A DNA stretch of 64,000 nt, taken from positions 1-64,000 of the forward strand of contig NC_085102.1 in the NCBI RefSeq assembly GCF_963422355.1, in the 5' to 3' direction. Origin of the DNA: Corticium candelabrum. Its lineage: Eukaryota > Porifera > Homoscleromorpha > Homosclerophorida > Plakinidae. Shown in pieces: positions 42,900 through 54,700 of the stretch (within the stretch, counting starts at the first letter, position 1; every line of letters starts with the position of its first letter). Under the pieces are notes generated by a model. The model was not told where the DNA came from, made no database searches, and saw only the letters and a program-made list of their open reading frames with translations. Made by a program: the position numbers and the translations under genes.

Positions 42900-43870
42900 A
42901 GACTGGTTTCTTCTGAGGGATATTCTTAATGTCTTGTCTCTGTCCCTCAAGTGATCTATTCGGACGTATCTGGAACATCCCTCTACATTTATTAGGTACT
43001 TGGTTGGCCCCGACCTTTCTACAATAGTCCTATGTAACCATTGCTTTTGATACTTTGAACAATGGTTTCAAAAAGGCCTTGTCTGCTTTAGACAATGCCT
43101 TTGTCGCACGTGTCACTATTGCATGGGGTTCTCTTTCCATTTTAAGTACCACGACGCCAGTTCTACGTCAATGACATAGTCAGAAGGCAAGTCATCCTTG
43201 TATCACTCAACAATTTTGGCGATCTCAGATCTAAATAGCTGTTGTTTCTTCTTCCTTATCTGACTTGGCAGAAGAGCAATGAATTGCTTCAGACAACTGA
43301 AGGAATCAAAGTCGCAATCAAAACGTTGCTCTAGTTGAGAATGAAGATGATCTAGTATGGGTATTGTCACTGTTATGCAATAAAAATCAGAGAGCGCAAC
43401 AACTGCAGGGTTTGATCAATTACTCTGTCGTCCGAGATAAACTCGAAGCATGCTTTCATGTGCACCGACACTGCCGGTGATACTTAGAACTGCATTGTAA
43501 ATGCGCATATGAAAAGCATGGATGTTAACGCGATTCTCCAAAACTTGCTGCTTAATGAATGACAATTCCTCATATGCCCTTACAATGCCCACACAAGTGC
43601 CTTGAAGATATAGACTCAATGCCTTAGTTATCAACACTTCTCTTGTTACCATCAATGGTACCAGCAGTGGAAAGCTAAGCAAAGAATGCACAAAAGAATT
43701 AGAATAACGTCTTATTTCTCTGTTCTGATCTGTTAATTGGTGCAGCCAAAGCTATCGCCTCAAGACAATTTAGCAAGGGTTTATACACATCAATGAACAC
43801 TTCAAATGCATCCTGGCGCTACACCCAATGAGTGCGACATAGCTACTTGAGTTTCTTTTTCCCTAAGATC
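42900..43870 (-). pseudogene. hAT-superfamily transposase remnant
   Basis: Minus-strand pieces in changing frames: DAFEVFIDVYKPLLNCLEAI near 43800, then HSLLSFPLLVPLMVTREVL, ALSLYLQGTCVGIVRAYEEL (43690-43560), VTIPILDHLHSQLEQRFD near 43350, then ELASWYLKWKENP near 43150. This is the order seen in ZMYM1/P52rIPK-like hAT transposases (LQ-x-D dimerisation helix, IPxLDxxxxxLxxRF). It has several stops and frameshifts and lacks the BED finger and the clear DDE aspartates. Confidence 0.6.
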
Positions 43871-44053
43871 TTGACAGCCTTCCTGTTGCACGCACTTGTC
43901 TATGTACTTCTCAAAAAACAACTGGCGCTTCGAGAAATATTTAAAAAGCGAACAACAGTTTCTGCGAAGGCCATGGCATGTAAATCAAAAATCAACTACT
44001 ATCAAGAATTCCTAGATACCCCCATTGCACCACAGTAGTAATAAATATATCAA

Positions 44054-44059
44054 TTTATT
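44054..44059 (-). promoter_or_regulatory. Polyadenylation signal of HSD17B10
   Basis: AATAAA on the minus strand 47 nt past the stop codon; it is the only consensus signal in the first 60 nt. Confidence 0.7.
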
Positions 44060-44105
44060 GACAAACATAATCTGTGTCAGGTTTGTTATAACAGAAACTC
44101 AACTG

Positions 44106-45663
44106 TCAAGGCTGCATTCTTAGTGCTCCATCAAGTCGGATGACTTCTCCATTCAACATTGGAATTTCAATTATTGATTGCACCAACTGAGCAAACTCAT
44201 CAGGTGTACCCAATCGGTTAGGAAAAGGAACGGCAGAAGCAAGAGTCACTTGCACTTTCTCAGGAAGACTCTGAAGCAGAGGAGTCAGAAACAGACCTGG
44301 TAGTTAAAATGTTAAATTAATACCAAGACTTTGCTAATCTAAGCCAGTGGGTGGCAAAGCTTACCAGGTGCAATTGTGCACACACGGACCCCTATCTCAG
44401 ACAGATCTCTGGCAGCAGGTAATGTCATTCCAACTATGGCACCTTTCGAAGATGAATATGCAATCTGACCCTTTTGTCCATCATAGGCAGCAACGCTAGC
44501 TGTGTTGATGATCACACCTCTTTCACCATCAGATGTGTAAGGCTCATTCAAAGCCATTGCCTTAGCTGCAAGTCGAATAACATTAAACGTACCCACAGTA
44601 TTAACCTGTACAGAATAGAAACACAACAGTTACAAAGTAGAAGTATACTTATGACATTGAACAGTTTCAATAAGCACTCAGTAATAGCATGTACCGTGTG
44701 AAGTATAGCAGGTAATTGTTTCTTTCCAAACTAAAGTTATATTGACCTTAGATACATAACTCTTTTGTTTACCATTTGACTCACATTCTATTAATATAAC
44801 CTTATCTCAATGAACAAGCATACATTGCTCAACAGTAATAAAACTGCAAATCTACCTAAATAGGGTGTGTCATCTGCCAACACTATCAAGTTAGTCATAA
44901 CAAACAAACATTAGAGCAAAAACTACTTACCATGCAAACAGTACAATAGTCATATTGCTGTGTATCCCCACATTCACAATATATAGGACATGTGATGTGA
45001 ACTAGAGTTGTACCAAAAAAGGTATTTCACCAATATCCAAGCAAAAAGCCGATACCAATAACCGATACCAATATCTGCTATAATTATATTGATAGATAAT
45101 CATTGATGTTCATGTTTTACAAGCCTTGCAGCACACAAATCTTGTGTCCTCCAACATCTCAAAATGCTCCCAAATAGGGAACTTCTGTTTCTTTGCCAAC
45201 ATGCACACAACTCATGTGGCCCTAACCCCCTCAAATGCATGCAACTCACATGGCCCTATTGGACTGACTACGCATTCGTAACCTATCGACACACACCTAT
45301 GCAAAATTTACCAATTCCAGTATAAAATGTGAATTGAATCATGTTTCTAAGTGATTCAATCACTTAAAGTAGCTAACAATTTAATGCAATTAAAAGGTTT
45401 CCAGACAACCCTAATTATACAAGTCCAAAAACATTTTGAGAAAATGATGGGTATGTAGGGATGGGTATGTGCTTATATCATTTATGCCCATCTCCTACAT
45501 CACATTCATAACTGATGCAAGCGATATAGGTAAACAGATTGTGATGTAGGAGATGGGCATAAATGACATAAGTACATACCCATCCCTACATACCCATCAT
45601 TTTCTCAAAATGGTTTTGGACTTGTTTCATATATTTTTAGCTATGTTAAAGTATATTACGCGA

Positions 45664-45720
<57 letters not shown>

Positions 45721-48700
45721 CCCCGAAGATGAAAATGACAGTTTTAGTAACCCGAGTGCATAACATTTTGAACATGTGAGAATACTTTCATGCTCAAAAC
45801 CCCAGGAGAGACCACTTGGAGGTTACACTCTCTGTTCCGCCCCCCTCCCACCCTAGGCCACGAATTCCAGGCTGTAATTAGACGTTGCACATTCCAGTTT
45901 AGCTACAGTATCTCTTTTCAAGTGACCTTATTGTGATGTAGGAGATGTAGCCTCGCCCCAGACGCAGTATGGACTGCAGCCCCGGATGCGCTTCCATCAC
46001 CACTACGTCTGGTATGGTACCGCCCCTTGCGGTCAACGTTAATCATGTCCCTAGGGACATGATTAGTGTCAGTTACAAGTGTACTTTGTCGGCGTACTAG
46101 TAGAAGCATTGCAGTAGAAGCATATGACGCATTGCAGCTTCAACTGAGAACCTGTGTACGCGTTCAAAGGCGTAGGATGCACTGCAAGTGCCATTTCTGA
46201 TCTGCCATTTCCCCGCTACGCTCTCTAACGTGGCTGCAATCTCTTACTAACGCTTGAAAGTGGCCTAAAATCGCAATATCGACAAGTACAGAGGCTAGAA
46301 CAACGTCAAAGTCCAATCGAAAGCTCAGTTCCTAGCTAATAACATTGGTATGACACGCGCAGTGGAATTTGATTTACATTCTTACTCCCGCCCAGTAAGG
46401 CGTACCATACCAGACGTAGTGGTGATGGCGGCGCATCCGGGACAGCAATCCACATTGCGTCTGGGGCGAGGCTATAGGAGATGGGCTTATATAAATGACA
46501 TAAGTATATACCCATCCCTACATATCCATCATTTTCTCAAACTGTTTTTAGACTTGTGTAGTTTGAAATGGAAATGACAGTTCTAGTAAACGTGTGCAGC
46601 TCGGCCGGGATTTCAATCTTTGATTGCATCTCTAGACAACTCCCACGTTACGCTCAGCATACACGGAAGTACGTAGCAGCTGACGGATGTACGTAATAAC
46701 ACTGATTGCATCTATAAACAACTCCCATTACCTAGGGTTCCACGGAAGAGATACATGCTTACATGCACAGATAGTCAGACAGGACGCCGCGCCGTTGAAC
46801 ATAATGGTACTGTACATGTTCAATTACACACAACTGTAAGCAGCATGTAGCAGCAGGTGGAAGTAGCAGCTAGGCTTCCAAACGGTAGTCACATGTACAC
46901 ACGTGACCGGAACAACATGGCATTGTGGGAAGCAGTACATGGAACTGCATGGCAGCAGTTGACTGATACAAGGCAACTTTGCACATTTCTAGCTGTTGGG
47001 TCAGTGCAATTCTTCGGACAAGAGCACATCGTTTGGTGTGACTCTCGTCATTGTAGCTGCTTCGAGTGAGGCGCTAGCCTGGCTGACAAAAGTGAAATGT
47101 GAAATGTGAAATGTGAAAGAATAAATCGGGTTTTTTTACTTGCGAATAGCTGGCTTCTGAGGCACTTAGTGTCAGCGGTGATAGTCTGGCTACCATTAGG
47201 AACATTTGAAGTTGAGTGCTACGTGAGTCCAAGATCTCTGTAAGGAGTTCTGAGAGATCCGGTTCGGATGCGTTGGATACTTTTGTATGGGCTGCCATTT
47301 TAGATTCTTCACATCCCTACATAGGGAGTGCTACCGCACTCCCTGATAAATAGACTCTTGATCAGAGAATATAAGAGCGCTTTCACACACAATGTTAACT
47401 TAGGTTAGGATAACTCTGGGAGAGTTATGATAACCCTACTTCACTAAACTTGTGTTCACACGTAGAAAACGGGCCAGGGGTGGATCCAGGATTTTCAGAT
47501 GGGGTTTCCGTGACATCCAAAGATTAGGATCAGCTACACCTCCAGATATAAATTAACTACTTAATCATCTATACCACTGGTGAATTTTGAATTGATCTTG
47601 CAAGCCTAAACGTCTTTCGCTAGACAGGCAAATGCTATCGCTTTCTTTTCTTTCCAAAGAAAGCTTCTATAGACATATGTAGTTTCATGAAATTGTGAAT
47701 GTTGTGACCATCAAAGATGGAATTATATTTTCATGAGATGGAAAATAACTACTTTGAAACATTATCATTCCAAGGAAGTAAATGACAAACGTTGTTGGAG
47801 AACTGAGATTGAAAAACAAGTTACCATAAATTTACCATAAATTAATTTTACTAGAAAATAAATTAGTGCATGGAATCCTCTTAACCTTGTTGCCATGCAG
47901 GCCATTCTTGGACACTTCCATATGAAGCCATCTTCACCTGCAGTACTTTAGCATTTGCATCATCTCCATGGCAGACATCTTGAATGGTATGGAAGCCCAT
48001 TGATATTCCGCTCAACTCTCTACAGACTGCTCAGGACTGTTCCTCAAAAATTGAAATTTTGTGTCTGATACTCGCGTTTAAATTCTAAATGGAAGACCTA
48101 TTAGTACGCTATTGGACGCTACTTTCGATCCTTTCCCCACACTTTATAGTTGCGGACCTGAACAAAAGATATGACATGTTTTGCTACTAGGATCCAACTT
48201 CGATTCGTTCACATATTAGCAGCTTTTTAATTTCCGGTATACGTATTTGGAGCGTTTTCATCTGACCACTGATATCAAAATTATGGCATAACAGTAGTGG
48301 TTGATAGGTTTACTTATCGTATGCACTGCATTGGCTAAAAGGAACACTTCACCGATTGACGCATGCGCAGTAAATGGTAACGTACGTTAAGGCCTTGGGC
48401 TGCAGACCGAACGCTTGCTGTGTTGCGCAGCACATTGTTTTGGTCTTGCTTTCCGAGACCAACTACTAGAGCACACAAGAGACAAGTCTAGACGCTTCAG
48501 GCGACTCTAACATTGAAAGAGAACAAGTTACAGCTCATAAGTGATCAGTCATTCGTATGCTGTAGACTCCACATGATCTTCTTGAGCGACTTGCAATCAC
48601 TCAAGTCTTTCGCACTTTCCTCCGTGTTTCTTTCTACAAATGGAGGCCATACTACAGTACAAAAGGGCTTGCGTGATGCAAAAAACACACGAAAACATGG

Positions 48701-51700
48701 GTCACCGCACATAATCACGTGACACAAAGTGCCTTCATTCTATAGCCAAACCATCGCCGTATGTGTGCTTTTCACCGTCGACTGAAGGTGAGTCAGTGAT
48801 GCGAAAGCACGTGCATTCGCCTAAGCAAATATCAAAGTCTAGACAAAGCAGTAAAACGAAACCTACACTTATTGGACGTTATTCAGAAAACCGCCTCATA
48901 AGTTTTTGTTTTCTAACCTTAGCATAATGCTCCACTATCGAGATAGCGCCAAACTTTCCAACTTGATGTGTGACCAGAAACATTTAGCACCGAGGGCAAA
49001 GTAAGAGATGCGCGGACCGTTGAAGTGCTCCTTAAGTGTTAAAGTATTATTATTTTAGATGGCTGGCAACATTTCCTACAGTTTTAGGTACATATCCAGA
49101 GTCTCCCGCCATCTCACACATACTTCCGGATCCGGATGTGACAAAATAGGGTCAGGATAAGTGAGACTATGCTAAGCACGGGTGCCAAGAGTATTATAAG
49201 CCCTGTCCACACTGGCACTGGATAGCAATCCGATAGCGATCGGACCGCAACACTGCAACTGGATCACGATAAATTCAATCCACATCAAGAGGTGGTGTCG
49301 ATCGCTATCAGCTGAATTCAATTAGAAATAGGTGAGCGTACCTCCACGTACGCTACGCGTGTAAAACATCTACCCCTCCTCACTCGTCTTTGTTCTCGCT
49401 CACCTTAAACGCTTTCCTCGAGCAAAGAACAAACACGTACAGCACACATCGGTCATCAGTCATGTGATACCAAAATTGAGGCGGAAGTAACAATTGCATC
49501 AATGATCCACGTACTGTAGACCTTATTCACGTCTGGGACTTTTACATGTTTTTCCACGTGACTGAGTGGCAATGCGTTCGAGTAGCATGTCTGTCAGCTG
49601 CATGTAAATGTCTAAGAATTCACTTCCACATATTTTAACGGTATGGATGTAAAAAAATGTGTGTGTAAACTGGATCTGATTAGCGTGCAAGTCCATGACT
49701 TGACTCGTACGTTTTGGAGGTGTGCGATGTGGGAGAAGAAGTGCCGGATGTAGCTTATTCGGACATTTATCATTATCTTGTGAAAGTCATAGAACCTACA
49801 AGAGTACTCGTACCCAGTCCTCTCCTCGCACGCATTCCACGTGTTTCAGCACATGCTTTTTGTTCCACTAGATAGGAGGACTGGTAACGTCTTCTGTCAC
49901 AAGAAGAACTAGTTCTTCACCACGTGGTAGGTTATAAGTGTGTTGATTGGTCAAGACTGTAATGTTAGACGAAAAAATGTTGTTACAAAGGCACGCATAG
50001 GATCCTATTTAATTAATTAAAGAGACACTTCGGAGATCTGCGTTAACGTAACGTTTCAGAAATGCGCGCTAACGTACATTTGCGGCAAAAAGCAATGGCT
50101 GCATGCGCTGATGGAAGTGACAAGAACGTGAATTAGCTGCAACGTGAAGTTACAGTTGAGTCCAGTTTTACGACAGGGCCCCCTTCGGTGTGTGGTAAAA
50201 ACAACTGTTCATACGTGGTCTGTCGCACATGAACACAACTAAAAGGATAAAGAGGCGAGTGGTATTGGCGTCCGGATCTGTTTCGGCGTCCACCGCGCTT
50301 CACCGACTGCTGTCGATGTCACGTGATGTTACACGTGATGGCGAGAAAACCCTCTTCAGCGTCACGTTAGAAAAGCGTTGCCCGCTTGATAAGTATGAGT
50401 AAGTTGTGCATAAGTGTTTCAGCTACTAAACCAAACAGCACGCTTTGCAAACTGCGATCTATGGTAGGTAATGGAGAAGTTGGAGCCCCAATCAAAAAAG
50501 TTACAAAAGCGTCCGAAAGCATATCTCATTCTGCAAATGTGTCAAATGTCTCAATTTGATTGTTGGTAACCAACAATCAAAGGTGTATGCTGGGCGCAAT
50601 TTACTAGCGCATGTGGCCGAAATGTTCCTTTAAATTGAATTGAAAGAGTAGCACTCACAATTACATGGTTATTAGTGATTGTTGTAGTCACCCAAGGTGC
50701 AAGCTCACTAGTGTTGTCTGCTGTGGACATCCTGACAATGACATCTTCTCCAGCCAGAATTGACAGAGATGTCTCTAGTTGCTCAGTACTAAGTGAATGG
50801 TAGCCAATAGACAACAGGAGTGCGTATATGATGCAGCAGCATTTGCTACCGAAATAAATGGTCACATGACATAATACATGTATGTTACCACTATTGTATG
50901 TTACCACTCGCTAGTGAAACAAAAAGTGCGTGCTAAAACACGTGGAGCGCGTGCGAGGAGAGGACTGGGTATGGGTCTACAAGAGTCTTGAATCGTACAA
51001 GTATTAGACAGCTGGCCGGGTCAATGATTCGTCGATACATTGCGTTGGCACAAAACAAGATAAATTTGTCATCAGATGTAAAGTTCGACATTCACAATCA
51101 GTTTCATTGCCTCCACTTCTGCCATGCCATGGGTTGCTGTTGAAAAGTCAGGAATTGTTATCTAGATGCCTCCTTCACTAGATCAGCTGTGTTGCTGGCT
51201 ATAGCACATATATTTTAGGGCGGTCTTGAGGAGATCATTTACAGCGAGCGTACCTAGGCTTCAAAATTCTTTTCCTACCACCTTTTAGTAGGGCTGGCAG
51301 TGTGGGACAAGACAGATGGGACGTAGTCTGGTGAAAGCGGGTCATCCGACTTTTTTTCCTGACACGAAATGAAGAGAGCCTAGCCAACTGTATTCACTTG
51401 GGGACCACTCCTTTCGATTGACTGCCGCAATCCATGGACGCCGACGATCTAGCTCGACAGAAAAACGGCAAAAACTTAGCAAAGTGCCTTTCTCCCATCT
51501 GCCATTGCAGTGAACTGTGGAACAACCTTTTACCATTGCCACTCAATAGAGGTTGTGCATTGACATCATTGGGTTATAGCAACGGTTGCTAGGTTGCCAT
51601 GTTGAGTGGCAAAAACATGCATGTCAGATCTGGTATGAGTAGCAAGATCCGGTTTTGTTCTGTTTTGTTGGTTTTGTCTGTTTTCTTTTGGTGCGTACAA

Positions 51701-54700
51701 CAAAAACACAAACAGTATAGTAAACGCTTAGAGTTACGTTTGAGCAGCTGACGGCCTAGCATGCACGCACTGCAGTAACACCCAGTTGCTGATGCAAGGG
51801 AGTGTTCATACCGACATCTGGACTTAACAGTGGCTGTATGCCAACACAGCGTCACACTAGTCTTGCGTAGCCAGACCCTTATTCTGCCCTCATGACGTGC
51901 GGGAATGTTGAGGGTGGGGTTAAGGTCTGTCACACAGCTAATTATGATAAAAATGGGTATGTGGTAGGTGAATGTATTTAGCCTCGACATTCTTTCATCC
52001 ATCATATATATGTCTTGTATTCAGCTGATGATTCAGTGGAGACATTCCCCGTATCACATGACAACTTCGATCTTCATCCAGCAAGCCAAGAGCAATGGAG
52101 TTTTTGTAGAACTGAGGAGGCTGGAAAATGATTGCTTGTGACAAAAAAAGCTGTCCCATTGGATGGTTCCACATTCGGTGTCTAAAAATCAGCTGTGTCC
52201 CTCGAGGAAAGTGGTTATGTCCTGATTGCAGAAGATACTCGAAAAAGAGAAAGCGCACCGTTTAGTTGCTACAATAGGGCAATGTTGGCTGCTAATCTCT
52301 GCATTGGTTCCTGCTTCTAACCCTATAGCCTCAATACAAAGGGAGTGGTTTGGTGGTTGTGGTTATCTTAACACTATACCACATACATACTGGATAAAGC
52401 TTCTGTACAGTGCCATATTTCTTAGCAGTGTTCTCCCCAGGCATCTCAAGATGTGGCGGCCCGCCACGCCTTGACTAAATTTTACAAGGACACGCCCAAT
52501 CCCGCCATCCCTTGGCTAACGCCGCCACACCTTGACTTATGCCCGCCACTCCTTGACTTATGCTTGTCACGCCTTACTATCTATGTTCTAGGCAAGAAAT
52601 GGGAGACCAGTAGTTCGGGTTCTCGTTTAGATGACTCTAGAACACTTGTTGTTGTTGTTGTGGAAAGTCCAAAAGCAACGTCATAGAGACCGCTGTGTCC
52701 AAAATATACTTAAGACGTTGTTTGGAATTCGATCCAACATCATTTGGTGGCGTATTCGCCCACATTCCAATCCGTATGTGAGTCACGCCCTCGGCAGCCG
52801 TTTGTGCCGTGGAGTCGTTATTGATGCGTTGAGAGAATACAAGGTCGCACGAAAAAGTACATCAATGCGTCAAATTGTGTTCTTGAAGTGATAGCTCAAT
52901 TTCTCGTTCTTCCAGTGGTGTTTTAGGCACCTACGAAAGCCGATCTGGGAGGCGTTACCCTACACAGGATGTAAGACAATGCACTGAGTACAGACGCCAA
53001 AACGCACTTGAACGGTATCGGCCCAAAGCCAAACTTAGCGAAAGCATTGCTCAGGTTAGTTTAGACACGTTCGCAGTTTCGACTTGTAGATCTCGGCAAG
53101 CATGCCAATACACTGCACACGTCTATAGCGTTGATATCGGCATGAAAAATTGTCACCGACTGCCTACCGAACTTGTCTACTAGTGCTACGTTACTAATGA
53201 GAGCTATTAAAATCGATTTTGTGATTTGTATTGACTTGGAATATATATTTTGGGAGGCGCAGGTTTTCGACATTCAGACTAGAAAGTAGCCCGGACGAAA
53301 AGCAGGGTGCTAGAGGGTTAACAATAGCTTGCTTGTGTTGTACTCTCTCTACGCATAGAATTGTTGCACAGCTAACATTTTAGACCAAACACAAGCACCC
53401 TATGTTGCTCACCGCAAAGCCGGGAACCCCCACTCAGATGACCACGCCCACATTTCGGAACAACCACGCCCATAAGTACGTTTCCATTTAGCCACGCCTA
53501 CACCACCACGCCTTTGAGATATTCTGGGGAGAACACTGCTTAGTGTCCGTAATACCATTGTAAAATAAAACAAATTCACTCAAACGGCACAACAGATTCA
53601 CAGCAATTACAGAGGGTAAAACACACTGTAACAATTCTATCAGTCATACTCAATCCGTCTTCTGTGTTGGACATGAGTAAAGTAATAGGTAAAGTTCCCT
53701 GTAGAATTGTATACTTTTGCTTCAGTAGTCCAATTACTCTTTCTACATGTATGCGGACCCGAACAATTTCGCGAGAGCAATCCATTTCCAGGTTACTGAG
53801 TTGTTTCTTGCCCTTTGTGAAGAGAGGAATCTTAACCTCTGCACAGTACATTCCTGCAGCATCGCTAATATTAAATCCTCTGTCTGCTAAGATAACGTCA
53901 CTAGGTAGAAGGCTGTCCAGAAGACCAATATTCCGTAAGATACTTGTCCGATACACTATACACGGCCACTCCAGCCTTTTGAAATATAAGAAATAGCGCC
54001 TTAAGGAACAATTCCAATTAAAAACTTCATGGTATTATGATGCTTATACAGTAGGACACCACTTATCCGACAGCACGGATTATCCGACGGTGCATGGCTT
54101 GTCTGCACTGCAAGGCTGTGCGCACACTAGGATATACGATTCCTGTGCATACAGTACTGTATCCATGATCCATGTGTCGTCAAATTAAATGTGAAGCTCT
54201 AGAAACGGTTCTTCAGTACCTGGAAGAACAACCTGAAGTTTCAGTAAGCACAATGGTCCTACTGAATGGGCTGCTGATGAAATCTACAGCAAGAAGAGCG
54301 AAAGCATTGATCCACACTAAGATTAGTGGTTACTTTAAGTCTTGACAGTTCCCATTAGTGTTCTCCCTAGTCAAAGAAGTTGTACTGTATTAGTTGTTAC
54401 ATGTACAATTAGATGTCGAGCTTCTTTAAGTAATCTGTAGTTGTTTTTCAAAACGCGTCAGTTATCCAATGTTTTCAGTTGTCCGACGTCCTCTTGGTCC
54501 CATGCCCGTCGGATAAGTGGTGTCCTACTGTAGTTTGACCATGTTTGTGCTCTGGCTTTAATTAAGGGCTGTTGGTCTCTCAATAAATATTTCAAAACAA
54601 TCCAAGATAACCACACATCGTTTGAACTTCTTCCTGAACACCATTGGCATAGTCTTGGCAATTGCTTCACGCTCAGGTCATATCACAAGTGGCTTTAGCC

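Noticed and set aside
46857..47069. 70-codon frame [12 protein letters not shown]...
   Set aside because: No domain, no splice context, lies in the repeat-filled intron of HSD17B10 on the opposite strand.
50551..50907. 118-codon minus-strand frame inside element H
   Set aside because: Not recognised and partly overlaps the terminal inverted repeat; possible but unsupported coding sequence, so not listed as a gene.
51852..51940. Another hairpin-tipped element end (TAGCCAGACCCTT...AAGGTCTG)
   Set aside because: Has a palindromic look but no matching second terminus or 9-bp duplication was found.
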